Positions 41,599 through 49,150 of a stretch of DNA of 64,000 bases are shown one piece after another (within the stretch, counting starts at the first letter, position 1; every line of letters starts with the position of its first letter). The stretch comes from Sulfurovum sp. (GTDB lineage Bacteria; Campylobacterota; Campylobacteria; Campylobacterales; Sulfurovaceae): contig JAUZSQ010000093.1 in the NCBI GenBank assembly GCA_030949325.1, positions 1 to 64,000 of the forward strand, written 5' to 3'. A program made the translations under genes and the position numbers. The notes beneath the pieces were generated by a model, which ran no database searches, had not been told where the DNA came from, and saw only the letters and a list, made by a program, of their open reading frames with translations.

Positions 41599-43359
41599 TT
41601 AAGAAGGTCTTCTTGCACCCCTATAGCGTTTTAAATAAAATTTGCTTAACTTGGTAATCACCACTTTACGTTTAGCCGAACTTGCATGTATAAACTTACC
41701 ATTACCGATATATATCCCTACATGATTGACATACCCTTTACGTCTCCTAGAAGTATCAAAAAAGATAAGGTCACCCTTTTTTAACTTGTTTCTAGGTACA
41801 TATTTACCAAATTTGGATTGATTGATTGAAGTACGAGGTATGGTAATACCATTTTTCTTATACACATATTTGGTAAAGCCAGAACAATCAAAGGTATTCC
41901 TTTTGCCTGTCGCACCCCATACATATCTTCTGCCTAGTTTGGTTTTGGCTACTGTCGTAATCTTGCCTCTAGTGATACGCCTTGTAGTACTGCGTTTATA
42001 ACGATACGTCTTTAGGGGCTTTTTTGTATTCTTGGCTAATCTTCTATTGGGTGCTTTGTAGGTATTGGTAGGGACGTTGAGTATCTTCCCTACTTTTAAA
42101 ATATCACCCCTTTTTAAGCCATTGGCTTTTCTCACAGCACTTATGGTTGTATGGTGTTTTCTTGCAATGGTAAAGAGTGTTTCACGCTTTTTGATACGAT
42201 GTTTAGCCATCTTGATTTTGGGTTTTTGTTTTTTGCTCTTTTTGATACTCACGACTCTTTTAGAGGTATAACTATTTTTAGGTACGTTTAACACACGCCC
42301 AATTTTGAGAACCTCATCGGTCTTTAAATGATTTTTATTTTCTATATCAGCAATACTACTGTGATACTTTCGTGCAATAATAAACAGTGTTTCTCCTGCT
42401 TTAATAGGATGCTTTACTATTTTAATCTTGCCTACTTTAGGACTGTTATACTTTTTGAATCGTAGTACCTTTTTTTGTACCCTATCATAAGTATTGATAG
42501 GCACAATGAGTACACGACCTAGTTTGAGCATCTCATTACTCTTTAAACTATTCTCGCGTATCACCTCATCCATCGTTGTACGATGGGCGCGTGCGATGGT
42601 AAAGAGGGTTTCTCCTCCTTTGATAACATGTGTTACCAATGTTGCATCGCTGTATTGACTCTTTGCACCTTTTACCAAGGTAATAGGCTTTTTGGCTTTG
42701 GGAAAGTAGGTATTGATAGGAACTTTTAGCACATCCCCTATGGTGAGCATGGTATCTGTGGCTAAGGCATTCTCTCTTTGTATCTCAGATGAAGTGCTAT
42801 GATACTGCTTGGCTATAATAAAAAGGGTTTCTCCATCGGAGACACGATGTGTGACTAATGGTGTTTTAGTATAAAGACTCTTAGCCCCTTTGAGCAAAGT
42901 CACATGTTTTTTCTCTATAGGGAAATAGGTATCTATAGGGACATTTAGCACATCCCCTATGCTGAGCATAGCATCTTTGCCTAGGGCATTCTCTTTTTGT
43001 ATCGCTGATGAGGTCGTATGATACGCCTTGGCTATAATAAAAAGCGTTTCTCCATCTTCAACCGTATGCGTCACTAAAGGTGTATGGGTATAAAGACTTT
43101 TGATACCTTTGGCTAGAGTCATAAGCTTTTTGGGGCTAGGAAAATAGGTATTGATAGGTATATTTAAGATACGCCCTATACTTAACATTTCGTCTTTTGC
43201 TAAGGCGTTCTCTTCTTGTATATCTGCTGAGGTACTGTGATAAAGCTTGGCTATAGTAAAAAGGGTTTCACCATTTTCTACTGCATGTGTCACTGTTTTG
43301 GCGTGTAACCCCAAAGTAAACACATAGCAAGTAAATAATAATGTGTAGATATTCTTCAT
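41599..43359 (-). CDS. Six-LysM NlpC/P60 peptidoglycan hydrolase
   Basis: 586 residues with signal peptide (about 1-20). Six LysM modules of about 50 residues with linkers, each with the pattern GETLF-IA followed by a VPxNxY end (the first three are the most alike). They bind glycan. A basic linker leads to a C-terminal NlpC/P60 domain: RRYVWGATGKRN, catalytic Cys in FDCSGF, His in VNHVGIYIG, FIHASS. Very similar to the domain of the 10754-11686 protein. Probably a cell-separation or wall-remodelling enzyme. A perfect palindrome lies just upstream. Confidence 0.92.
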   Translation of the reverse strand: MKNIYTLLFTCYVFTLGLHAKTVTHAVENGETLFTIAKLYHSTSADIQEENALAKDEMLSIGRILNIPINTYFPSPKKLMTLAKGIKSLYTHTPLVTHTVEDGETLFIIAKAYHTTSSAIQKENALGKDAMLSIGDVLNVPIDTYFPIEKKHVTLLKGAKSLYTKTPLVTHRVSDGETLFIIAKQYHSTSSEIQRENALATDTMLTIGDVLKVPINTYFPKAKKPITLVKGAKSQYSDATLVTHVIKGGETLFTIARAHRTTMDEVIRENSLKSNEMLKLGRVLIVPINTYDRVQKKVLRFKKYNSPKVGKIKIVKHPIKAGETLFIIARKYHSSIADIENKNHLKTDEVLKIGRVLNVPKNSYTSKRVVSIKKSKKQKPKIKMAKHRIKKRETLFTIARKHHTTISAVRKANGLKRGDILKVGKILNVPTNTYKAPNRRLAKNTKKPLKTYRYKRSTTRRITRGKITTVAKTKLGRRYVWGATGKRNTFDCSGFTKYVYKKNGITIPRTSINQSKFGKYVPRNKLKKGDLIFFDTSRRRKGYVNHVGIYIGNGKFIHASSAKRKVVITKLSKFYLKRYRGARRPS

Positions 43360-43383
43360 TCATGATCCTATGAGACTTACGTC

Positions 43384-43407
43384 TTGTTATAATCATTATT
43401 ATAACAA
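43384..43407. promoter_or_regulatory. Perfect palindrome over the LysM hydrolase promoter
   Basis: TTGTTATAAT (43384-43393), loop CATT, then ATTATAACAA (43398-43407): two exact 10-base arms containing a TATAAT on each strand, about 25 bases before the minus-strand ATG at 43359. It looks like an operator that overlaps the -10. Confidence 0.6.
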
Positions 43408-43463
43408 TACTGCGTTAATCAACCATCAATGTTTGGTTAACAAAATCTGAAATCTTGTCAAAT

Positions 43464-45140
43464 TTATGTCAACTTTTTCAACACGCCTACAATATGGTCA
43501 GCCACCCGAAAGGCATTGGCATAGATAGTCCATGTATAGGCTACAGAACCTCCTGTAGGCATAAAACTACCATCCGCTATAAAGAGGTTACTCACATCAT
43601 GGGATTGACAATATTTATTGAGTACGGAGGTCTTGGGGTCATTCCCAAAACGGCATCCCCCTGCGATAAGGTTAGACGGAGGAGAGGAAGAGACCCCTGA
43701 ATAAATATTCTTCGCTCCCATTTCTTCTAGTATCTTCTCACACTTTGTAGCAATATATTCACCTACTTTGACATCTTGTGGATGCCCTTCCACACGTAAC
43801 TTACCCACAGGCATACCATATTTATCTTTGTGCTTTTCATCTAAGGAGACAAAACAATCATCATGAGGTAACCAATCATTAAAGATTTCAAATCGGATGC
43901 TTTTTTGTGTTTGTAAACGTTCTTTCACGTGTCCACCCAAGGCTTTACCCCAAACCAATTTACCATCAACTTCATTGTCCTTACGCGCACGGTTAATAAG
44001 GTTTTGATGCTCAAACATAAACTCTACCGAGCCTCCTTTGAATTTACCGTCCCACCAATCATCTATAAAGTACCAGTCTAAAACACTACGATTGACAAAG
44101 AGTCCAGTAGTCATAAGCTCATCAAATTTTATCTCTTTTAGGTCTGCTTTGTGCAATTCCCCTTGCCCAGACCCTCCTCCTGAAAAAATCAAATTCTTAC
44201 CCACTTCTCCAGAGCTGTTTCCCAGTCCTGAAGGATGATACTTGTTATGAGAATTGAGCAATAATCTAGCACTCTCATGTGCCTGAGCAGCCACGACAAA
44301 AATCTTGCCTTCAATATGTTTTTCTTTGCCTGTAATGGTATCTATCACCACTGCATATTTGACACTATCTTTGGCTTCGCTGTGCAAAGACTTGACATGA
44401 GCATTGGTAATTAGTGTCAAGTTTCCTGTAGCCAAGGCAGGTTGGATAAGGGCTTCTCGTGAGCTACCCTTCGCTCCAGAGCTACAACCATAACTGCCAC
44501 AAAGGTTGGAATAATAACAGGCATCACGCCCTGCTTTATTTTGAGAAAGTACAGCCCGAGGGGTCACCAAAGGAGTAATCGATAAGGCACGACAACTCTT
44601 ATCCAGTAGCTTCACGACAGCATTCTCTTTCGTAGGAGGTTGGCTAAAGTTTGGCGTACTGCGTTTGGGTTCAAAAGGATGTGCTTGGTAATGTCCTGAA
44701 ATACCTACCAATTCTTCACTCAAAGCATAATACGGTTCTAACTCTTCATAAGAAATAGGCCAATCGACAATATTGGCACCTTCAATGTCACCATATTTAC
44801 TCTTGAGCCTAAAATCATCAGGGTGCAAACGATGCAACATACCTGACATAAAATTGGAAGACCCTCCTACGACATTGCCATTCCAAAAGCTCCATCCTGA
44901 GACATACGTGGGCTTAGATACCCATTTACCCTCTATCTTTTCATCAATGGTATGGTATTCATCAAAAAGGTTAGGTGTAATCAAATCTCTACGACAATAC
45001 GCCAATTCATCTTTGGAAAAATCTTTTCTATTAAGAAGCCGTCCTTTTTCTAAGACAGCCACCTTATATCCTGCCTTACACAAAGTATAAGCCACTGCCC
45101 CACCACTTGCACCCGAACCAATAATCACAACATCATACAT
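43464..45140 (-). CDS. GMC-family FAD oxidoreductase
   Basis: 558 residues. N-terminal FAD site VVIIGSGASGGAVAYTLCKAGYKVAVLEKG, GGSSNFMSGML near residue 95, and the C-terminal FIADGSFMPTGGSVAYTW. Resembles the large subunit of gluconate 2-dehydrogenase-type alcohol/sugar dehydrogenases. It has no signal peptide and begins two bases after the small subunit gene, whose Tat signal could carry the pair across the membrane. Substrate unknown; no cytochrome c gene adjoins. Confidence 0.87.
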   Translation of the reverse strand: MYDVVIIGSGASGGAVAYTLCKAGYKVAVLEKGRLLNRKDFSKDELAYCRRDLITPNLFDEYHTIDEKIEGKWVSKPTYVSGWSFWNGNVVGGSSNFMSGMLHRLHPDDFRLKSKYGDIEGANIVDWPISYEELEPYYALSEELVGISGHYQAHPFEPKRSTPNFSQPPTKENAVVKLLDKSCRALSITPLVTPRAVLSQNKAGRDACYYSNLCGSYGCSSGAKGSSREALIQPALATGNLTLITNAHVKSLHSEAKDSVKYAVVIDTITGKEKHIEGKIFVVAAQAHESARLLLNSHNKYHPSGLGNSSGEVGKNLIFSGGGSGQGELHKADLKEIKFDELMTTGLFVNRSVLDWYFIDDWWDGKFKGGSVEFMFEHQNLINRARKDNEVDGKLVWGKALGGHVKERLQTQKSIRFEIFNDWLPHDDCFVSLDEKHKDKYGMPVGKLRVEGHPQDVKVGEYIATKCEKILEEMGAKNIYSGVSSSPPSNLIAGGCRFGNDPKTSVLNKYCQSHDVSNLFIADGSFMPTGGSVAYTWTIYANAFRVADHIVGVLKKLT

Positions 45141-45142
45141 CT

Positions 45143-45650
45143 TTATACTCCCAAATATTTGGTTTGAGGTCTTGGAAATCCACCATCAGACCCTACAAAT
45201 TTCCACCCTGCTTCAGCTACGTTAGAACCATAAATAGGGTCACAAAATAGTGCTTCCATACTCAAAGTCATGATACGCGATAGCCATGCACTTCCATAAC
45301 GTGTCGTCTCATAGTCACGTAAAGAAGCTTCTTTTTGGCTCTGCGTCATAGCCAAAAATTTTCCTTTTTCTCTACTGTCTAACTCTTTGGCACCTTCTAA
45401 CACAAAGGCTTTTATATCTTTATCAAAACTAGCATGCTTCATCGTATCAAATAAAAATGCTGTCATCTTCATCGTCTTAGCAGAAGGTAAATCATTGCCT
45501 TGGGGAAACAAATGTTCTTGCACAGCCTCTAAAATAGCTTCTCTTTGTCTAAATTGCTTTTCAAAAGACGCTGATGCTCTCTGCCCTACTATACGTTGCA
45601 AGTCCCAACACCGAACCCCAAACCAAAAATTGTCTTCGTTCTATACGCAT
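45143..45650 (-). CDS. Gluconate 2-dehydrogenase subunit 3-like protein with Tat-type signal (frameshift)
   Basis: About 168 residues when joined. From ATG 45650, MRIERRQFLVWGSVLG is a twin-arginine-like signal, ending near TYSRA. One extra T near 45565 shifts the frame; the rest reads FEKQFRQREAILEAVQEHLFP to FPRPQTKYLGV, with YGSNVAEAGWKFVG typical of the family. Small subunit paired with the GMC oxidoreductase directly downstream. Confidence 0.8.
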
Positions 45651-45734
45651 ATTTTATAGCCTTTTTTATCATTATATTTACTCTTTGTGTATTTGGGGTG
45701 TAATCACTACACACTTTCTACACAAACATTCTAC

Positions 45735-45740
45735 TATACT
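45735..45740 (+). promoter_or_regulatory. Candidate -10 for the small Cys-rich lipoprotein
   Basis: TATACT 31 bases before the ATG at 45771, in the divergent gap with the oxidoreductase genes. No clear -35. Confidence 0.4.
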
Positions 45741-45770
45741 TACTTTATCAAAATATTTAGGAGATACACC

Positions 45771-45941
45771 ATGAAACACATCATTTTTTCTTCCCTTATA
45801 GGATTTGCCCTACTTACCTTCACAGGTTGTACGCACTCAGAAGATGTAAAAGTCAGTAAATGTCAAGCCAAGAAATGCGATAAAGCCAAAAAAGAAAGCA
45901 AAAAGTGCCAATCCAGTGGTAAATGTAGTACAGGATATTAA
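45771..45941 (+). CDS. Small Cys/Lys-rich lipoprotein
   Basis: 56 residues. ATG after TTTAGGAGATACACC. Lipobox LTFTGC with C20. The short mature part has four further Cys in K-rich context (SKCQAKKC, KKCQSSGKCSTGY), a pattern suited to metal or thiol chemistry at the membrane. Not a family I can name. Its composition resembles the EGKCG peptide encoded at 46524. Confidence 0.7.
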   Translation: MKHIIFSSLIGFALLTFTGCTHSEDVKVSKCQAKKCDKAKKESKKCQSSGKCSTGY

Positions 45942-46012
45942 TCTAAAAAATAATATTAACTTATATTTTATAGAAATTAAACATAATACACATAGATTAC
46001 ACAAACTTCTTT

Positions 46013-46018
46013 TATAAT
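46013..46018 (+). promoter_or_regulatory. Candidate -10 for the DoxX gene
   Basis: TATAAT 36 bases before the ATG at 46054, within CTTTTATAATTGC, a good Campylobacterota -10 context. Confidence 0.5.
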
Positions 46019-46053
46019 TGCCCTGTTACAACATATACAGGGATAAAAGGCAG

Positions 46054-46485
46054 ATGATGATTCAAGCAAGCCATGCATATATAAGAGCTCTCCTTAGTCA
46101 AGGACAAAGTCTTTCATTGTTGTTCGCTAGACTTGCTGTAGCCTATGGCTTCTATGACCCTGCTATGCAGAAATGGTCAGATATAGGTTCAGTGGCTACT
46201 TGGTTTGAGTCTCTGGGTATCCCCTTTCCTACACTCCATGCCTATATGGCAGCGAGTACAGAAATATTAGGTGTGATTCTCTTGACTTTAGGTCTGTTTA
46301 CAAGAATCATCTCTATTCCTCTCATTGTGATTATGATGGTAGCTATTGCTACAGTACATCTTAGCCACGGATTCTCAGCTGGTGATAATGGCTTTGAGAT
46401 TCCACTGTATTATATGTTGTTTTTAGCCCTCTTTGCTTCTCTTGGAGCTGGAAAATTTAGCTTTAGATTATCTATTGTTTGGTGA
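46054..46485 (+). CDS. DoxX family membrane protein
   Basis: 143 residues, four predicted membrane spans (about 20-35, 63-83, 87-108, 115-133). DoxX pattern: FARLAVAYGFYDPAMQKWSD, then TEILGVILLTLGLFTRI. DoxX proteins are linked to thiol/redox balance, and members are part of hvf/bufferin-type operons. The EGKCG peptide gene follows after 38 bases, which supports a shared function here. Confidence 0.85.
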   Translation: MMIQASHAYIRALLSQGQSLSLLFARLAVAYGFYDPAMQKWSDIGSVATWFESLGIPFPTLHAYMAASTEILGVILLTLGLFTRIISIPLIVIMMVAIATVHLSHGFSAGDNGFEIPLYYMLFLALFASLGAGKFSFRLSIVW

Positions 46486-46523
46486 AGAACAATAAATATT
46501 TAACATATTAAAAGGAAATATCC

Positions 46524-46727
46524 ATGAAAAAATTACTCATACTCTTAAGTGCATTTGCACTGACATTAACACTCGCAACAGCTGAAGGTAAATGTGGTGA
46601 AGGTAAATGTGGCGATAGCAAAACAGAAAAAAAATGTGACGCTGCAAAGGCTGACAAAAAATGTGCTGCAGGTAAGTGTGGTGAAGGTATGAAAGACGCA
46701 AAACCTGAAACACCTGCAAAAGATTAA
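46524..46727 (+). CDS. Exported EGKCG-motif peptide, HvfA/bufferin-like
   Basis: 67 residues. AAAAGGAAAT before the ATG. Signal peptide 1-20 ending ATA. The mature part starts directly with two motifs, EGKCGEGKCG (residues 21-30), then KKCDA, KKCAA and GKCGEG: five Cys in all, otherwise Lys, Ala, Glu and Gly. EGKCG is the motif that DUF692 (MNIO) enzymes convert to copper-binding oxazolone-thioamide groups in HvfA-type peptides. No DUF692 or HvfC-like partner gene is in the window, so modification would need distant genes or not occur. A strong terminator follows. Confidence 0.72.
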   Translation: MKKLLILLSAFALTLTLATAEGKCGEGKCGDSKTEKKCDAAKADKKCAAGKCGEGMKDAKPETPAKD

Positions 46728-46769
46728 CCTGTACTGTGGATAATCTACCCACTCTCTGTTCTTCTTTAC

Positions 46770-46797
46770 ACTCCTATATATAAAATATAGGAGTTTT
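46770..46797 (+). terminator. Intrinsic terminator after the EGKCG peptide gene
   Basis: Perfect 10-bp stem ACTCCTATAT (46770-46779) and ATATAGGAGT (46785-46794), 5-base loop, then TTT. Ends the DoxX-EGKCG unit. Confidence 0.8.
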
Positions 46798-46856
46798 AAC
46801 TCCCTCTCATAAATCATTGTATAATGTGCTTATAATTTATTTTAAAGGACAGATTG

Positions 46857-47276
46857 ATGAAGTACTTACTTATTGCTATGATACTACTCTCTTTTAACGG
46901 ATGTCAAGATAAAGAAAATGATGCAAAAGTACAAGCAAAGCATGATGCAAAAATAGCTGCCCAAGCTAGAGCTGAAGTACTTGCAGAATTTGAAGCCCAT
47001 AAAATTGCCCGTGCCAAAGAAATCCAAACACAACAAGCACGCATAAATGAAAAAGCCTCTAAGCCTATCATTGATACCAATCAAACCAAACAATTTTTAC
47101 GTGACCTTAGCCAAACAGTTTCCCATGAGATAGATATTGCTAAGGAATACATAAATATTGAAATCAATCAAACCAAAAACCTTCTTGAAGTATGGAACCA
47201 AAAAATAGAGAATTTTGTCAAAGAATTTGATACGGTCACAACGCCAACAGAAATTAATACAAGCAAAGGACATTAA
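46857..47276 (+). CDS. Small helical lipoprotein
   Basis: 139 residues. TATAAT at 46820-46825 upstream. Lipobox SFNGC with C16. The mature part is an Ala/Lys/Glu helix (KHDAKIAAQARAEVLAEFEA) followed by an amphipathic region with NQTK repeats (residues about 75 and 106). No domain recognised. Its stop overlaps the next ATG by one base (TAATG), so it is coupled to the FTR-rhodanese gene. Confidence 0.65.
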   Translation: MKYLLIAMILLSFNGCQDKENDAKVQAKHDAKIAAQARAEVLAEFEAHKIARAKEIQTQQARINEKASKPIIDTNQTKQFLRDLSQTVSHEIDIAKEYINIEINQTKNLLEVWNQKIENFVKEFDTVTTPTEINTSKGH

Positions 47277-48016
47277 TGCAAAAAATAGATATGAACTCAG
47301 ATGAATTCCAAACAGAACTAGAAAAAACCTCCAAATTCGTAGATAAAGTCTACAACCAATTTGGATGGGTACCCAACCCAAATGAAGAAGTCAACGAGGG
47401 TGTCACTATGGGACTTGCTAGAAACAAGCTCATTTATGGCAAAAGATTTTGTCCCTGTTTCATGGTGATTGGTGAGACTAAAGAAGAACAAAAAACAGCA
47501 GATAACCGTATCTGTCCATGTAAACCTGCCATAGAAAAAGAGATTCCAGAAGATGGTCTTTGTCACTGTGGTATCTTTTGTACAGAAGATTATGCCAAAG
47601 CACAAGCCACGCATGATGAAATAGAAGAAGTCGTACACGCACACTCCCAAGGTCTAAGCCAAGCCCAAGCCCAAACCCTACTAGAGACAGAACAACTCGG
47701 TGGAGATGAGCTAGAAGCACTCATAGAAGCCAAAAGCCTTGGTATGATAAACTTCACCCTAGTCGATACTAGAGAATACATGGAATTTCAAATGAGTCAT
47801 ATTGTAGGTACAGATACACTCCTACCTACTTCACAATTCTATGCCAAAGTAGAAGAAGAACTCTCAGGTAAGAAATCTGAAGCTATTGTCTTGTATTGTC
47901 ACTCAGGAAGCAGAAGCTACCAAGTACAACAAGCCATGAAAGGTCTAGGATTTGAACATGTTTGTAACTTACGTCCTGGTATTATCGGATTTTCAGGAGA
48001 AACGCAAAGAGGATAA
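47276..48016 (+). CDS. Ferredoxin-thioredoxin reductase catalytic domain fused to rhodanese
   Basis: 246 residues. N-terminal FTR beta-type domain with the CPC-CPC-CHC signature: C59/C61 (FCPCF), C80/C82 (ICPCKP), C96/C98 (LCHCG), which bind a 4Fe-4S cluster and the redox disulfide. The linker is Gln/Ala-rich (about 110-150). The C-terminal rhodanese has VDTREYMEFQMSHI and an active loop YCHSGSRS with C208. The fusion suggests electrons from ferredoxin reduce a persulfide or disulfide handled by the rhodanese. No FTR alpha subunit is encoded nearby. Confidence 0.85.
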   Translation: MQKIDMNSDEFQTELEKTSKFVDKVYNQFGWVPNPNEEVNEGVTMGLARNKLIYGKRFCPCFMVIGETKEEQKTADNRICPCKPAIEKEIPEDGLCHCGIFCTEDYAKAQATHDEIEEVVHAHSQGLSQAQAQTLLETEQLGGDELEALIEAKSLGMINFTLVDTREYMEFQMSHIVGTDTLLPTSQFYAKVEEELSGKKSEAIVLYCHSGSRSYQVQQAMKGLGFEHVCNLRPGIIGFSGETQRG

Positions 48017-48026
48017 CCCCTCTTTG
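48005..48026 (+). terminator. Hairpin at the end of the FTR-rhodanese gene
   Basis: CAAAGAGG (48005-48012) pairs with CCTCTTTG (48019-48026) across the stop codon. There is no clear T run, so termination is uncertain. Confidence 0.4.
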
Positions 48027-48156
48027 AGTACCTCTCTCCCTATTCAAAAGTTAATTCCAAAAAGCTACTCTCAACAAAACTAATAACAATCAGCACAAAA
48101 CTCATATATTTTATTTATTATTTATTTTATAATGCTCCTAAATACTAAGGAGTTTT

Positions 48157-48549
48157 ATGATGAAAAAGTTAACGATACTTTTGAGAGTGGTGGGTGTGTT
48201 ACAGATTATTTTGGGTCTATTGTTCCTCTTTGCACCTGCTTTTGTTTTGACAGCGATGGGACATAGTTTGCCTGAACCTGATATATTTTATCCTTTGGCA
48301 ATGTTGTCTGCTCGATTTATCTCTTATGGAGTGGCTTTAATGTATATCTCAAGTCATCCTATTGAACATAAATTATGGATATACTTTATGATACTCATTC
48401 AAGTAATTGATTTGAGTGCAGGGATATTTTATACGGCGACAGGCGTAGTGTCTTTAGAATTATCAGGTGTTGCGATGTTTAATGCCAGTTGGATTATCAT
48501 ACTGCTTTATCTTTTTACTAAATCGGAGATACAAAAATCAGAACACTAA
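48157..48549 (+). CDS. Small four-span membrane protein
   Basis: 130 residues with four hydrophobic segments (about 7-28, 46-63, 70-90, 99-122). TATAAT at 48128-48133 and AAGGAG before ATGATG. The layout resembles DUF4345-type or DoxX-like small membrane proteins, but no diagnostic motif was found. Overlaps the methyltransferase gene downstream. Confidence 0.6.
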   Translation: MMKKLTILLRVVGVLQIILGLLFLFAPAFVLTAMGHSLPEPDIFYPLAMLSARFISYGVALMYISSHPIEHKLWIYFMILIQVIDLSAGIFYTATGVVSLELSGVAMFNASWIIILLYLFTKSEIQKSEH

Positions 48550-49142
48550 TATTTTTATGGCTACATAATCAAGCCTTTTATAAGCAATTACAAGCCAAAG
48601 CCCTTGAGCCTATTGGCTTGGCTAGTGAGGATAAAAGTTGGGCAGATATTGGCTGTAGTACAGGACTGCTTACACGATTGGCTCACAAGCTACACTATCA
48701 TGTGAAAGGTTTTGACATCAATACTATTTCATTATTGGTAGCAAAAATGCTCTCCTTAGCTCTGCCAAATATACATTATCAAAAAAAAGACTTTTACACC
48801 ATAGAAAGCAAGTTTGACATCGTTACTGCTACTTCACTTCTAAGCGTCGTAGAAGACAAAAAAGAAGCTTTACTCAAACTTATATCTTTACTCAAAGACT
48901 CAAACTCTACACTCATTATCATAGAACCCACCCAAGCACTCAGTGTAGTAAATACTTGGAAGTGTATCCATAATCTAAGTACATGGTGGTTGTACAAAGG
49001 CTTATTGGTATGGGCAAAAGCACGAGAAGGCAAAGCCATTGACGAGAAAATATTTGAAGAGATAGACGGCATTTTCTTTTCACATAGCTATCATTTAGAC
49101 ACGATGGTACGTGTGACATATATTAAAACTGCCCAGATATAG
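48537..49142 (+). CDS. Class I SAM-dependent methyltransferase, start codon unclear
   Basis: About 201 residues. Motif I WADIGCSTGLLTRLA, then GFDINTISLLVAK, KKDFYTIESKFDIVTATSLLSVV (motifs II-III) and LIIIEPTQAL. The frame has no ATG before the domain: coding sense (FLWLHNQAFYKQLQ) reaches back to about 48540, and a GGAGAT ribosome-like site precedes an ATC at 48537. A G read as C in ATGAGAAC would give a normal start. The ORF alone begins with TTG at 48618, inside the fold. Substrate unknown. Confidence 0.7.
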   Translation: MRTLIFLWLHNQAFYKQLQAKALEPIGLASEDKSWADIGCSTGLLTRLAHKLHYHVKGFDINTISLLVAKMLSLALPNIHYQKKDFYTIESKFDIVTATSLLSVVEDKKEALLKLISLLKDSNSTLIIIEPTQALSVVNTWKCIHNLSTWWLYKGLLVWAKAREGKAIDEKIFEEIDGIFFSHSYHLDTMVRVTYIKTAQI

Positions 49143-49150
49143 AAGTCCAA

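Noticed and set aside
41583-41615. Repeated AAGAAGGTCTTC between ilvD and the LysM gene as a terminator
   Set aside because: Two direct copies of a near-palindrome, but only about six bases pair cleanly and no T run follows on either strand.
46054-46727. Calling the DoxX and EGKCG genes hvf genes by name
   Set aside because: Only motif and neighbour support exist and the key modifying enzymes are not in view, so no gene symbol is assigned.
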